A stretch of 64,000 bases of DNA from NCBI RefSeq assembly GCF_008327685.1, contig NZ_BDDE01000013.1, positions 186,001 through 250,000 on the forward strand. The letters are read 5' to 3'. The notes under the pieces are model-generated. The model was given only the letters and a program-made list of their open reading frames with translations. It searched no databases and was not told the DNA's origin. A program made the translations under genes and the position numbers. This DNA comes from Actinomadura sp. K4S16. Lineage in GTDB: Bacteria; Actinomycetota; Actinomycetes; Streptosporangiales; Streptosporangiaceae. Shown here in pieces: positions 1-8,295 of this stretch (the first letter of the stretch is position 1; every line of letters begins with the position of its first letter).

Positions 1-17
1 TGCCCCGCCCCTACCCG

Positions 18-221
18 TTATCCGGCTTCGATGTACGCGTCGCGCAGGTAATCGTGGACGGCCTGCTCGGGAACCCGGAACGAGCGGCCCACGCGGATCG
101 CGGGAAGCTCGCCCGAGTGGACGAGACGGTAGACGGTCATCTTGGACACCCGCATCACCGCCGCCACTTCGGCCACGGTCAGGAACCTGACCTCGCTCAG
201 AGGTCGCTCGCCTGAGGTCAT
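18..221 (-). CDS. Small helix-turn-helix DNA-binding protein (excisionase/BldC-like)
   Basis: A 67-residue protein that is almost entirely one winged helix-turn-helix of the excisionase/MerR type. The visible signature is LTVAEVAAVMRVSKMTVYRL followed by a basic GELPAIRVGRSFRVP wing, typical of proteins that bind DNA as dimers or filaments. I chose the ATG at 221 rather than the upstream GTG because a GAGGG ribosome-binding site lies just before it. In other actinobacteria such a gene sits near acuC and proC, as here, and probably encodes a developmental or housekeeping regulator; this is recollection. The target is unknown. The family is fairly certain, but the BldC-like role is only a suggestion. 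Confidence 0.8.
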   Translation of the reverse strand: MTSGERPLSEVRFLTVAEVAAVMRVSKMTVYRLVHSGELPAIRVGRSFRVPEQAVHDYLRDAYIEAG

Positions 222-582
222 CGGACGCCCTCTTCCACACGTGCCGCGCACCGGCCCTTCGGGTGACTTTGATCACGCACGTGTACTTCCTCCAGCGTAA
301 ATCGCGTACCGGCAGTCGCAAGAGGGGAGTTCCGCACATTTCCGTCTCCGACCTGACCGTGGGGATACAGTGCTGATTCCCTACGGAGCGTGGAGCTGAC
401 GGCACCGCACGTGCCAGGACGAACGGTTGTCAACCGGAACCACGGATTGACCTGCGGTTTCGCAGCGTCCGACGGCTCCCGGCAAGCCCATGCGCCTCGT
501 TACGGCAGCCCTGTCACACGCCGTGACAGGCGAGCGGTCGCCACCCAGGCGTCCCCCCGGAGTAAGCCTCCGGCACCGGCGG
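222..582. other. Intergenic region, 361 bases, no gene seen
   Basis: Both flanking genes are on the minus strand, so this stretch should hold the promoter of the small HTH gene and the 3' end of the phosphatase transcript. I see no convincing ORF, RNA or strong hairpin in it. Confidence 0.5.
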
Positions 583-1524
583 TCAGCCGGCCGGGCGCAG
601 GCCCGCGCGATCGAGGATGTACGCGGTCAGCGGCGCGTAGTGGTGCGCGGAGACCCCGTCGTCGAGCGGGACGACCACGTCGATCTTGCCCTCCGCGGCC
701 CCGGCGAACAGCGCCGGGTCGTTACAGTCCGCGAACCCGACGGTGTCGATGCCCGCCTGCCCGGCGGCCCCGGCCCAGCCGTGGTCGGCGATGGCCAGAT
801 CCGGCCAGATATCGGGTTTAGCTTCCCCGGTCTCCCGAAAACCGGTAGTGGCGGCCTCGGAACCGGCGGCGGCGAGCTCCCTGAGCATGGCCTCCATCGG
901 GTGCGGATCGTGCGTGTGGTGCGTGCGGAGGTCCTCGCCCTCCAGCATCGCGACGCCGGGGTCGGCGTACACGAGGCGGCGCAGCTCCGCGCCGCCGTAC
1001 CCGGTCTCCACCTCGTAGGTCCAGCCGGCGGCGGGCGTCAGCACCCGGCAGCCCGCCTCCCGCAGAGCCCGCGCGACCGCCTGGTACAGCGGCGTCAGCG
1101 TGGCCGGATGGCCGGTCGCGACGACCACGCACTCCTTGCGGCGGGCGGCGAGGCCGATGCGCTCCCCCATCGCCTCGAGGGTGTCGAGCGTGATCTCGGG
1201 ATCGATCGTGTCGTCCCCGTAGATGTGCCTCGGGTCGGGGTCGACGCCGCACCGCTCGACCATCATCTCCAGCACGGAGCGCTCCGTCCACGACGGCTTC
1301 AGCTCCAGGCCGAACTGGTAGTACGGGTCGCCGTTGGCCATCCGCCGGAAGTGCAGCAGGTTGTTCTGGCGCGGCGTGGCCACGTCGCCGGCGATCATCG
1401 TCCGGACCAGGTGGGCGCGCAGCTCCTCCCTGGTGGGCACGGGCTTGTCGGGCACCCGGTTCTCGGGCACGGCGTTCTCGGGCACGGCGTTTTCAGGCAC
1501 GGCGTTTTCAGGCACGGGGGTCAT
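583..1524 (-). CDS. Phosphatase-like protein, conserved in actinobacteria
   Basis: This 313-residue protein resembles a family usually annotated only as phosphatase in Streptomyces and relatives. The conserved part begins near residue 31 with PTREELRAHLVRTMIAGDVA and continues with HFRRMANGDPYYQFGLEL. I cannot identify catalytic residues with certainty. The first 30 residues are unusual: a VPENA-type pentapeptide repeated about four times, encoded by a 15-base tandem repeat, and not part of the conserved family. The ATG at 1524 is preceded by AGGGA. The gene follows acuC after about 30 bases on the same strand, so the two are probably co-transcribed. Substrate unknown. Confidence 0.6.
   Translation of the reverse strand: MTPVPENAVPENAVPENAVPENRVPDKPVPTREELRAHLVRTMIAGDVATPRQNNLLHFRRMANGDPYYQFGLELKPSWTERSVLEMMVERCGVDPDPRHIYGDDTIDPEITLDTLEAMGERIGLAARRKECVVVATGHPATLTPLYQAVARALREAGCRVLTPAAGWTYEVETGYGGAELRRLVYADPGVAMLEGEDLRTHHTHDPHPMEAMLRELAAAGSEAATTGFRETGEAKPDIWPDLAIADHGWAGAAGQAGIDTVGFADCNDPALFAGAAEGKIDVVVPLDDGVSAHHYAPLTAYILDRAGLRPAG
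1450..1520. repeat. 15-base tandem repeat inside the phosphatase-like gene
   Basis: A unit close to ttctcgggcacggcg is repeated about four times with few changes. It stays in frame and adds VPENA pentapeptides to the N-terminus of the phosphatase-like protein. Confidence 0.9.
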
Positions 1525-1555
1525 CGGGTCCCTGGGCGGAGGTCGTGAGCGGGGT

Positions 1556-2770
1556 TCACTCGTCGGTCATGGGGTCGAGGCCGTGCTCGGGGAACACCGC
1601 CCGGCGGGTCGCCAGGATCGCCTGGTCCACCGGGTTCCCGGGGTCGTAGCCGTCCCCCCACCTGCTGACCTCCACCGTCTCCGTGCCGTCCGTCATGCGG
1701 CGCGGGGCGATCTCCTCGGTCCGCTGCCGGACGAACTCGCGCCAGTCGTCCGGCGTCGCGGTGGCCGGCGGGATCGGGCCGCCCGCCGCCTCGGCCAGCA
1801 GGTGCGTCCACGCCCGCGGGACGACCTGGACCAGCTCGTAGCCGCCGCCCCCGGTGAGGACCCACCGCCCGCCCGCCGTCTCGTGCGCCAGCCGGTGCAG
1901 CATCGCGTAGGCCGTCCGCTGCCCGTCCACGCTGAGGATCAGGTGGGCCAGCGGGTCCAGCGCGTGGCCGTCGGCGCCCTGCTGGGTGACGAGGACATCC
2001 GGGCGGAACCGGCGCAGCAGCGGCGGCACGATCGCCTCGAACGCGCGCAGCCACGGCCGGTCGCCGGTGCCGGGCGGCAGGGAGATGTTGACCGAGGTGC
2101 CGTCCACGCCGGTCTCGTCCGGGAATCCGGTGCCGGGGAACAGCGTCCGCGGCGTCTCGTGCAGGCTGATCGTCAGCACGCGCGGGTCGTCGTAGAAGGC
2201 GGCCTGGACGCCGTCGCCGTGGTGGACGTCGATGTCGACGTAGGCGACGCGCTCGGCGCCGTTCTCCAGCAGCCACGCGATCGCGATCGCCGGGTCGTTG
2301 TAGACGCAGAACCCGCTGGCGGCGTCGCTCAGCGCGTGGTGCAGGCCGCCGGAGATGTTCGCGCCGTGCTCGGCGCGGCCGGTCCACACCGCCTCGGCGG
2401 CGGCCGCCGACGCGCCCGCGACCAGGGCCGACGCCTCGTGCATGCCGAGGAACACCGGGTTGTCGGGCGTCCCGAGGCCGTGGCCGAGTTCCGGCAGCCC
2501 GGTGGCCCCGGCGTGCTTGACCGCCGCGATGTAGGACTCCTCGTGGACGAGCCGGAGCAGCTTGTCGTCCGCCGCCGCGAACTCCGAGACCCGAACGTTC
2601 GGGCGGTCCAGGACGCCGAGCCCGCGGGCGAGCGCCATCGTCAGCTCGACCCGCACGGGGTTCATGGGGTGCCCGGGGCCGAAGTCGTAGGAGATGAGCC
2701 GCTCGTCCCAGAAGATCTCCAGCCCGCAGTTCTCGGGACCGGCGGACTGGGACGAATCGGAACTGCTCAT
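1556..2770 (-). CDS. acuC: Acetoin utilization protein AcuC, class I histone-deacetylase family
   Basis: A 404-residue zinc-dependent deacetylase of the HDAC fold. Family motifs are visible in order: an N-terminal HPMNPVR segment, GGLHHA, the metal-binding YVDIDVHHGDG, SLHETPRTLFPGTG, the QQGADGHALDPL loop and the C-terminal GGGGYE with the active-site tyrosine. AcuC proteins remove acetyl groups from lysines, classically acting on acetyl-CoA synthetase; the substrate here is unproven. I chose the ATG at 2770 because GTGAGGT lies just upstream, making the protein 13 residues shorter than the open frame allows. The gene is divergent from an esterase and heads a likely two-gene operon with the phosphatase-like gene. 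Confidence 0.9.
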   Translation of the reverse strand: MSSSDSSQSAGPENCGLEIFWDERLISYDFGPGHPMNPVRVELTMALARGLGVLDRPNVRVSEFAAADDKLLRLVHEESYIAAVKHAGATGLPELGHGLGTPDNPVFLGMHEASALVAGASAAAAEAVWTGRAEHGANISGGLHHALSDAASGFCVYNDPAIAIAWLLENGAERVAYVDIDVHHGDGVQAAFYDDPRVLTISLHETPRTLFPGTGFPDETGVDGTSVNISLPPGTGDRPWLRAFEAIVPPLLRRFRPDVLVTQQGADGHALDPLAHLILSVDGQRTAYAMLHRLAHETAGGRWVLTGGGGYELVQVVPRAWTHLLAEAAGGPIPPATATPDDWREFVRQRTEEIAPRRMTDGTETVEVSRWGDGYDPGNPVDQAILATRRAVFPEHGLDPMTDE

Positions 2771-2936
2771 GACCTCACGGTATCGCGAGGGCCACGTGAC
2801 CCGGCTCACCGCACCCGCACCGCGGACGCGCGGGGCGGCCCCGCGGGGGCCGCCGCCCGCAACACACCTGTGACGTGAATTACACGGAGGAAACGGGCAT
2901 ACCTACACCAGACAGATATCTCCTACGGGGGGGTAA

Positions 2937-4040
2937 ATGGACGACGGCCCCAGCGTTCGCAGCCGCGCGATCAGCAATGCGCTCCGCCTGGGCGTTCGTC
3001 CCTTCCTGCACTACCTCCCCGGCCACGCCACCAGCATCCGAACCGCGCGCTCGACGGTGGACGCCGCGTCCCTGCTGCTGCGGCACAGCCCGCACGTGCG
3101 GGTCGAGTCCCTGAACGATCCGCTGCCGGACGACGAGGACGGCCGCCCGATCAGGGGCGAATGGATCGTTCCGCGGGCTCCCTCCGAGAAGCACACCGCC
3201 GAGGAGCACGCGGCCGAGAAGCACGCGGCCGAGGAGCACGCGGCCGAGGAGCACGCGGCCGAGAAGCGCGAGGCACGAAAGCGGGCCGCCGAGGAGCACG
3301 CCCCCGGCGCCGTCCTCTACCTGCACGGCGGCGGCTACGTCGTCTGCTCGCCGCGCACGCACCGCCCGATCACCTCGCGGCTCGCGCTGGACACGGGCCT
3401 GCCCGTCCTCGCGCCCCGGTACCGGCTCGCGCCCGAGCACCCGTTCCCGGCGCCGCTGGAGGACGCCGTCGCCGCCTACCGCTGGCTGCTCGCGCGGGGC
3501 GTTCCGGCGTCCGGCATCGTCCTCGCGGGCGACTCGGCGGGCGGGCACCTGTCCGCCGCGCTGACCGGCGAACTGTGCCGCCAGGGCCTGCCGAGCCCGG
3601 CCGGGCTCATGCTGTTCTCCCCGTGGGTCGACCTGACCTGCGAGCTGTCCATGGGGGCGCAGAGCCGCGCCCGCGACCCCTACATCAGCGCGGCGTCCGC
3701 GCGCCGGATCGCCCGCCTCGTCGTGGGGCCGACCGGGTTCGAGGACCCGCGGCTGGCCCTGCTCACGTGCGCCTGGACCGAGATGCCGCCCGTCCTCATC
3801 CAGGTCGGCGGCGCCGAGGTGCTGCGCACCGAGGCCGAGGCGTTCGCCGACGCCCTGCGCCGCGCCGGCGCCCACTGCGACCTGCAGATCTGGAAGGGGC
3901 AGATGCACGTCTTCCAGATCCTGAACCGCGTGCTTCCGGAGGCGAGCGCCGCCATGCGGGAGGCCGCCCACTTCGTCCGGACGGTCACGGGCAGGCCGGT
4001 GAAGCGGACCAAGGCCGGGAAGCGGACCAAGGCCGCCTAG
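2937..4040 (+). CDS. Alpha/beta hydrolase of the hormone-sensitive-lipase (HSL) esterase family
   Basis: A 367-residue carboxylesterase. The oxyanion-hole motif HGGGY sits near residue 128, the nucleophile elbow GDSAGGH near 199 and the catalytic histidine in QMHVFQ near 323, all in HSL-family order. The ATG follows a G-rich stretch that can serve as ribosome-binding site. The odd part is a charged insert at roughly residues 83-123 made of EHAAE/KHAAE pentapeptides, encoded by a 15-base tandem repeat, placed between the cap region and the core fold. The C-terminus ends in a lysine-rich near-repeat. Natural substrate unknown. The gene runs divergently from acuC. Confidence 0.85.
   Translation: MDDGPSVRSRAISNALRLGVRPFLHYLPGHATSIRTARSTVDAASLLLRHSPHVRVESLNDPLPDDEDGRPIRGEWIVPRAPSEKHTAEEHAAEKHAAEEHAAEEHAAEKREARKRAAEEHAPGAVLYLHGGGYVVCSPRTHRPITSRLALDTGLPVLAPRYRLAPEHPFPAPLEDAVAAYRWLLARGVPASGIVLAGDSAGGHLSAALTGELCRQGLPSPAGLMLFSPWVDLTCELSMGAQSRARDPYISAASARRIARLVVGPTGFEDPRLALLTCAWTEMPPVLIQVGGAEVLRTEAEAFADALRRAGAHCDLQIWKGQMHVFQILNRVLPEASAAMREAAHFVRTVTGRPVKRTKAGKRTKAA
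3186..3305. repeat. 15-base in-frame tandem repeat inside the esterase gene
   Basis: Units close to gaggagcacgcggcc recur about seven times, the last ones degenerate. Each unit is five codons, giving alternating EEHAA and EKHAA pentapeptides, predicted as a charged helix or linker. Confidence 0.9.
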
Positions 4041-4165
4041 CCTCGGCCTTCCTCCCGCTTCGCCAGGAGCCCGGCCAGCAGGGCCGCGGCGTGGTCGGCC
4101 ATGTAGCGCGGGACCCGTGCCTTGAGGAGCGCCCTGTGCAGTGCGGACGCCGGGAACGGCATCTC
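4037..4165 (-). pseudogene. Possible remnant of an NmrA-type NAD(P)-binding oxidoreductase C-terminus
   Basis: The translated minus strand gives about 40 residues (ASALHRALLKARVPRYMADH and following) that resemble the last helices of NmrA/YtfG-like NAD(P)H-binding proteins. Nothing upstream restores the Rossmann domain, so if real it is a truncated leftover. It ends inside the last codons of the esterase. The match is by eye only and a short standalone ORF of chance origin is the main alternative. Confidence 0.3.
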
Positions 4166-4373
4166 GCCCGGACCCTCGCGCCGTTCTTCCATCCCGGCCC
4201 CCATTCCAAGATCAACTGGATGGTAGCCGGGCAGGATCGGGCATGCCGCCGAAACCAAGATCTTTTCCCACGCCCCGCGCAGGCTCCATCACGCTGAGTC
4301 CACACCTCGCGGCGTCGCTCCGCATGCTTTTCGCCCAACGGGCGATAACGGGTCCGCGCGGCCGGGGGCCGGG

Positions 4374-5168
4374 TCAGCCGCTCGCGAGTTCGCGGCCCCG
4401 GTTGCGGGCCGCCTCGATGGCCTCCAGGACGGCGGCCCGGACGCCGTGCCGCTCCAGCTCGCGGATCGCCGAGATCGTCGTCCCGCCCGGGGAGGTCACG
4501 GCCTCGCGCAGCAGCACCGGGTGCTCGCCGGAGTCGCGGAGCATGATCGCGGCGCCCACCGCCGACTGGATGACCATCTCCAGCGCGGCGGCGCGGGGCA
4601 TGCCGAGCAGGATGCCCGCGTCCACCATCGCCTCGACGAGGTAGTAGAAGTACGCCGGGCCGCTGCCGGACAGGGCCGTGGCGCCGTCCTGGAGCGACTC
4701 GGGGATGCGCAGCACCTTGCCGACCGGCGACAGCAGCTCCTCGGCCAGCTTCAGGTGCTCCTCGGCCGCGTGCGACCCGGGCGAGATGACGCTCATCGCC
4801 TCGTCCACGTGGACGGGCGTGTTCGACATGACGCGGACGACGGGCACGCCCTCGGGCAGCCGCGCCTCGATGAACCCGGTCGTGATGCCCGCCGCCATCG
4901 AGATCACCAGCCGACCGGGCGGCACGTGCGGGCCGACCTCGTCCAGCAGGGCCCCCATGTCCTGCGGCTTCACCGCGAGGACCAGCGTGCCGGCCGTGGC
5001 GGCGGCCTCCGCGTTCGACACGATCTCGATGCCGTACCGCTCCCGCAGCAGCGCGCCCCGCTCCTCCCGGCGCGCGGTCGCCATCAGCTCGGACGGGCGG
5101 CGGCCGGCCCGGAGCACCCCGGACAGCAGCGCCTCGCCCATCTTCCCGGCACCCAGAATCGCGATCAT
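4374..5168 (-). CDS. proC: Pyrroline-5-carboxylate reductase
   Basis: A 264-residue enzyme for the last step of proline synthesis, reducing 1-pyrroline-5-carboxylate with NAD(P)H. The N-terminal dinucleotide-binding motif ILGAGKMGEAL is intact, followed by LAVKPQDM and the C-terminal signature region GPAYFYYLVEAM and VTSPGGTTISAI characteristic of ProC. Of two close starts I prefer the second ATG at 5168, which has AAGG seven bases upstream; the first ATG is almost on top of that site. Proline dehydrogenase, the opposing catabolic enzyme, lies immediately upstream on the same strand, so proline synthesis and breakdown are neighbours here. Confidence 0.95.
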   Translation of the reverse strand: MIAILGAGKMGEALLSGVLRAGRRPSELMATARREERGALLRERYGIEIVSNAEAAATAGTLVLAVKPQDMGALLDEVGPHVPPGRLVISMAAGITTGFIEARLPEGVPVVRVMSNTPVHVDEAMSVISPGSHAAEEHLKLAEELLSPVGKVLRIPESLQDGATALSGSGPAYFYYLVEAMVDAGILLGMPRAAALEMVIQSAVGAAIMLRDSGEHPVLLREAVTSPGGTTISAIRELERHGVRAAVLEAIEAARNRGRELASG

Positions 5169-5244
5169 CGACATACCTTGACGTGGGGTTCCAACGACCC
5201 GTCCAGCCTATCGCCGGGCCGGTCGGCCCCGCCGCAGGACCGCC

Positions 5245-6165
5245 CTAGGACCGCCCTGCCAGCGAGCGGAGGAAGAAGCGCAGGTTGGCGGGCCGCTCGG
5301 CCAGGCGGCGCATGAAGTACTCGTACCATTCGCGGCCGTAGGCGACGTAGACGCGGACCTGGGCGCCGTCCGCGGCTAGGCGGCGCTGCTCCTGCGGACG
5401 GATCCCGTAGAGCATCTGGTACTCGAACGTGTCGTCGTCGCGCTCGTCCAGCACCGACAGCGCGGCGGCGACCTCGATGAGCCGGGGGTCGTGCGTGGCG
5501 AGCATCGGGTAGCCCTTGCCGGCCATCAGCACCTTCATGCACCGCACGTACGACCTGTCGACCTCCTCCTTGTCGGTGAAGGCGACCGCCGCGGGCGCCG
5601 CGTACGCACCCTTGCACAGCCTCACCCGCGAGCCCTCGTAGGCCAGTTCCGCGCAGTGCTCCTCCGCGCGGCGCAGGTACGCCTGGACGACCGCGCCCAC
5701 GTCCGGGTAGTCACGCCGCAGTTCGTGGACGACCCCCAGCGTCGAGTCGACGGTCGTGTGCTCTTCCATGTCCAGGGTGACGGTCGTACTGGCCGAGCGG
5801 GCGGCGGTGCACACCCGCCGCGCGTTCTCCAAGGCGAGGTCTTCGTCGAAGGTCTGCCCGACGGCCGAGAGCTTGAGCGACACCTCGGCGCGCCTGCCGA
5901 ACCCGGCGGCGCCCAGCCGTTCCAGGAGCTCCACATAGTGCGCGACGTTCGCCTCGGCGCGGCCCTTGTCGTGCGTGTCCTCGCCCAGGACGTCCAGGCT
6001 GACGAGCAGGCCCTCGCCGGTCAGCCCGCCGGTGGCGCGCATGGCGTCGTCGATCGTCTCGCCGGCGACGAAGCGGCGGACGACGTCCTTGGTGAACGGC
6101 GCGGTCTCCACCAGCCTGCGCGCGCCGCCGCTGCGCGACGCGGCCAGCAACGCCTGACGAAGCAC
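5245..6165 (-). CDS. Proline dehydrogenase, standalone PutA-type domain
   Basis: A 306-residue FAD-dependent enzyme oxidising proline to pyrroline-5-carboxylate. The TIM-barrel hallmarks are visible: SLKLSAVGQ near residue 97, TLDMEEHT near 128, QAYLRRAEEH near 164, VRLCKGAYA near 180 and the C-terminal YVAYGREWYEYFMRRLAERP substrate-binding helix. The start is a GTG at 6165. No aldehyde dehydrogenase partner lies nearby, so the second step of proline breakdown must be encoded elsewhere. The gap of about 76 bases to proC allows co-transcription. Confidence 0.93.
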   Translation of the reverse strand: MLRQALLAASRSGGARRLVETAPFTKDVVRRFVAGETIDDAMRATGGLTGEGLLVSLDVLGEDTHDKGRAEANVAHYVELLERLGAAGFGRRAEVSLKLSAVGQTFDEDLALENARRVCTAARSASTTVTLDMEEHTTVDSTLGVVHELRRDYPDVGAVVQAYLRRAEEHCAELAYEGSRVRLCKGAYAAPAAVAFTDKEEVDRSYVRCMKVLMAGKGYPMLATHDPRLIEVAAALSVLDERDDDTFEYQMLYGIRPQEQRRLAADGAQVRVYVAYGREWYEYFMRRLAERPANLRFFLRSLAGRS

Positions 6166-6255
6166 TGTGCGAACCCCTCGTCCCCGTGCGAACCCGGTCC
6201 CCGTGCGTACCGCTTCCTGGCTACCGTCCCAGGTTATGCCGCCGGGGCCCGGCGA

Positions 6256-7431
6256 TCACGACACGGTGCCGAGGCTGTTCCCGGGCCCGTACTGCTGCAC
6301 GTACTCCTGCATCTTCGCGGTCTTGACCGCCTCGAACAGGGTCTTGGCCTTCGGCCCGTCCAGGAACACGACGCTCTGCTTCTTGCGCATGCCGGTGCCC
6401 TTGTGCGGCAGCGTCATGAACATCACGTCGGACGGGCGGATGCCGCGCATGCTGAGCGCCAGCGAGCGCAGGTCGCCCGCCGACACCCCCTCGTCCACGC
6501 TGATCGACTTGGTGAGCGCCGACAGGAACCGGTCGAGCTTGAGGGGGTTGCTGAGCGTGCCCCGGTCGGCGGCCTGCTTGGCGAGGGCGCCGAGGAACGC
6601 CTGCTGGCGCTTGATCCGGTCGAAGTCGCCGTTCGGCAGGTTGTAGCGCTGCCGGACGAACAGCAGCGCGTCGTCGCCGTTCAGCTTCTGGCGGCCCGCC
6701 TCCCAGCGCTTCTTGCGCGCCGGGTCGTACACGCTCTGCTTGATGTTGACGGTGACGCCGCCGAGCGCGTCCGTCATCGACTTGAAGCCCTCGAAGTCGA
6801 TCGCGCCGAAGTGGTCGATGCGGACGCCGGTGAGGTTCTCCATCGTCTCGATCAGCAGCTTCGGCCCGCCGAACGAGAACGCCGCGTTGATCTTCTGCGC
6901 CCCGTAGCCGGGGATCTCCACCCACGAGTCGCGGGGGAACGAGACGATGTAGGCCTTCTTCCGGTCCGCCGGCAGGTGCAGCAGCATGATCGTGTCGGTG
7001 CGCTGCTGCCCCGGCTTCCAGACCTGGTTGCCCTCGCCGGTCGTCGCGGAGTCGGCCCGCGAGTCCGAGCCGACGAGCAGCCAGTTCTCGGTCCCCTCGA
7101 CGTTCTTGCCCGGCCGCCGCGCCCCGTCGTCCGGCATCACGCCCTTGATCCGGTCGATGTTGCCGTTGTAGGACGACTGGCGCTGCCACACCAGGCCGCC
7201 GATCCCGGCCACGACCAGCGCCAGGAACACGCCCACCGCGATCAGGACGCGGGGCCAGCGCCGCTTGCGCCGCGTCTCGCCGCCGCCGTCCGAGCCGCCG
7301 CCCCAGAACGCGTCCTCGGCGCCCGGCCCGGGGGCGCCCGGAGCCTCGGCGGCCCCCGGCCCCGCGGGCGTACGCGCACCCTCGTCGGACGCCTGCGGCC
7401 CGTGCGAGCCGTGAAGATCTGGGGAGGTCAT
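6256..7431 (-). CDS. LytR-CpsA-Psr (LCP) family cell-wall glycopolymer ligase
   Basis: A 391-residue membrane-anchored enzyme of the LCP family, which transfers lipid-linked glycopolymers such as teichoic acid or arabinogalactan-like chains onto peptidoglycan. A proline- and glycine-rich cytoplasmic tail of about 55 residues precedes one membrane segment at roughly residues 61-82. The extracellular domain shows LLVGSDSRAD, DTIMLLHLPADRKKAYIVSF, SFPRDSWVEIPGYG with the catalytic arginine, and FVRQRYNLPNGDFDRIKRQQ, all typical LCP motifs. The exact polymer is not deducible. Single-gene transcription unit in appearance. Confidence 0.92.
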   Translation of the reverse strand: MTSPDLHGSHGPQASDEGARTPAGPGAAEAPGAPGPGAEDAFWGGGSDGGGETRRKRRWPRVLIAVGVFLALVVAGIGGLVWQRQSSYNGNIDRIKGVMPDDGARRPGKNVEGTENWLLVGSDSRADSATTGEGNQVWKPGQQRTDTIMLLHLPADRKKAYIVSFPRDSWVEIPGYGAQKINAAFSFGGPKLLIETMENLTGVRIDHFGAIDFEGFKSMTDALGGVTVNIKQSVYDPARKKRWEAGRQKLNGDDALLFVRQRYNLPNGDFDRIKRQQAFLGALAKQAADRGTLSNPLKLDRFLSALTKSISVDEGVSAGDLRSLALSMRGIRPSDVMFMTLPHKGTGMRKKQSVVFLDGPKAKTLFEAVKTAKMQEYVQQYGPGNSLGTVS

Positions 7432-7560
7432 GGCGCGAAGCTACCAGCCCCGCCGCGCGGGGACGGCCGACTTCGCCCGCTCTGTCCGCTTACGGCGCAC
7501 TCGCCCGTCCGGGTAAACCCCGCCCCCCGTTCGCGGGTCGGGCCCTGCCCCATGCGGGGC

Positions 7561-8295
7561 TCACGCGCTCCGGCGGCGGAGGGTCACCGCGCCCAGCAGG
7601 AGGGCGACCACCACGAAGGCGGCCATCACGGAGACGTCGAGGGCCAGGGTGCCGGTGAAGTCGGGGCTGGTGCTGATCTGCTGCATGCCCTCGACCGCGT
7701 AGGTGAGGGGGAGGACGTCCGCGATCGCCTGGAGCCAGGACGCCATGCTCTCGCGCGGGACGATCAGGCCGCAGAGCAGCAGCTGCGGCAGGACGAACGC
7801 GGGCAGGAACTGGACGGCCTGGAACTCGGTGCGGGCGAACGCGCTGGCGAACAGGCCGAGCGCCATGCCGAGCACCGCGTCCAGCACCGACACCAGGACC
7901 AGGGACGCGAGCGAGCCGCTCAGGTCGAGGCCGAGCCAGGTCAGCGAGATGGACAGCACGACCGCGACCTGGACGAGCGTGAGCAGCCCGAAGGCGAGCG
8001 CGTAGCCGAGCAGGAGGTCGAGCTTGCCGAGCGGCATGGTCATCAGCCGTTCGAGGGTGCCGCCGGTGCGCTCGCGGAGGGTCGCGACGCTGGCCACGAC
8101 GAACATGACGGTGAACGGGAACAGGCCGAGCAGCATGGGCCCGATCCGGTCGAAGACCATCGGCTGGTCGAACACGTACCGCAACAGGATCATCAGCAGC
8201 GACGGCACGCCGACCAGCAGGGCGAGCGTGCGGTGGTCGTGCCTGAGCTGCGCCAGGATGCGGCGGGTCGTGGCGACCGTGACGGCGGCGCTCAT
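7561..8295 (-). CDS. ABC-2 type transporter permease
   Basis: A 244-residue integral membrane protein with about six hydrophobic helices and the LRERTGGTLERLMTMPLGK loop shared by ABC-2 permeases that export drugs or lipids. The C-terminal half carries the family's PLTYAVEGMQ segment. I start it at the ATG at 8295, which overlaps the TGA of the ATPase gene (ATGA), so the two are translationally coupled. The open frame continues upstream but only as out-of-frame ATPase sequence. A short GCCCC/GGGGC hairpin lies directly after the stop. Substrate unknown. Confidence 0.9.
   Translation of the reverse strand: MSAAVTVATTRRILAQLRHDHRTLALLVGVPSLLMILLRYVFDQPMVFDRIGPMLLGLFPFTVMFVVASVATLRERTGGTLERLMTMPLGKLDLLLGYALAFGLLTLVQVAVVLSISLTWLGLDLSGSLASLVLVSVLDAVLGMALGLFASAFARTEFQAVQFLPAFVLPQLLLCGLIVPRESMASWLQAIADVLPLTYAVEGMQQISTSPDFTGTLALDVSVMAAFVVVALLLGAVTLRRRSA

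Noticed and set aside
4331..4345. Hairpin tcgccc/gggcga upstream of proC end as terminator
   Set aside because: Only 6 bp, on the 3' side of proC it is followed by A rather than T residues on the minus strand.
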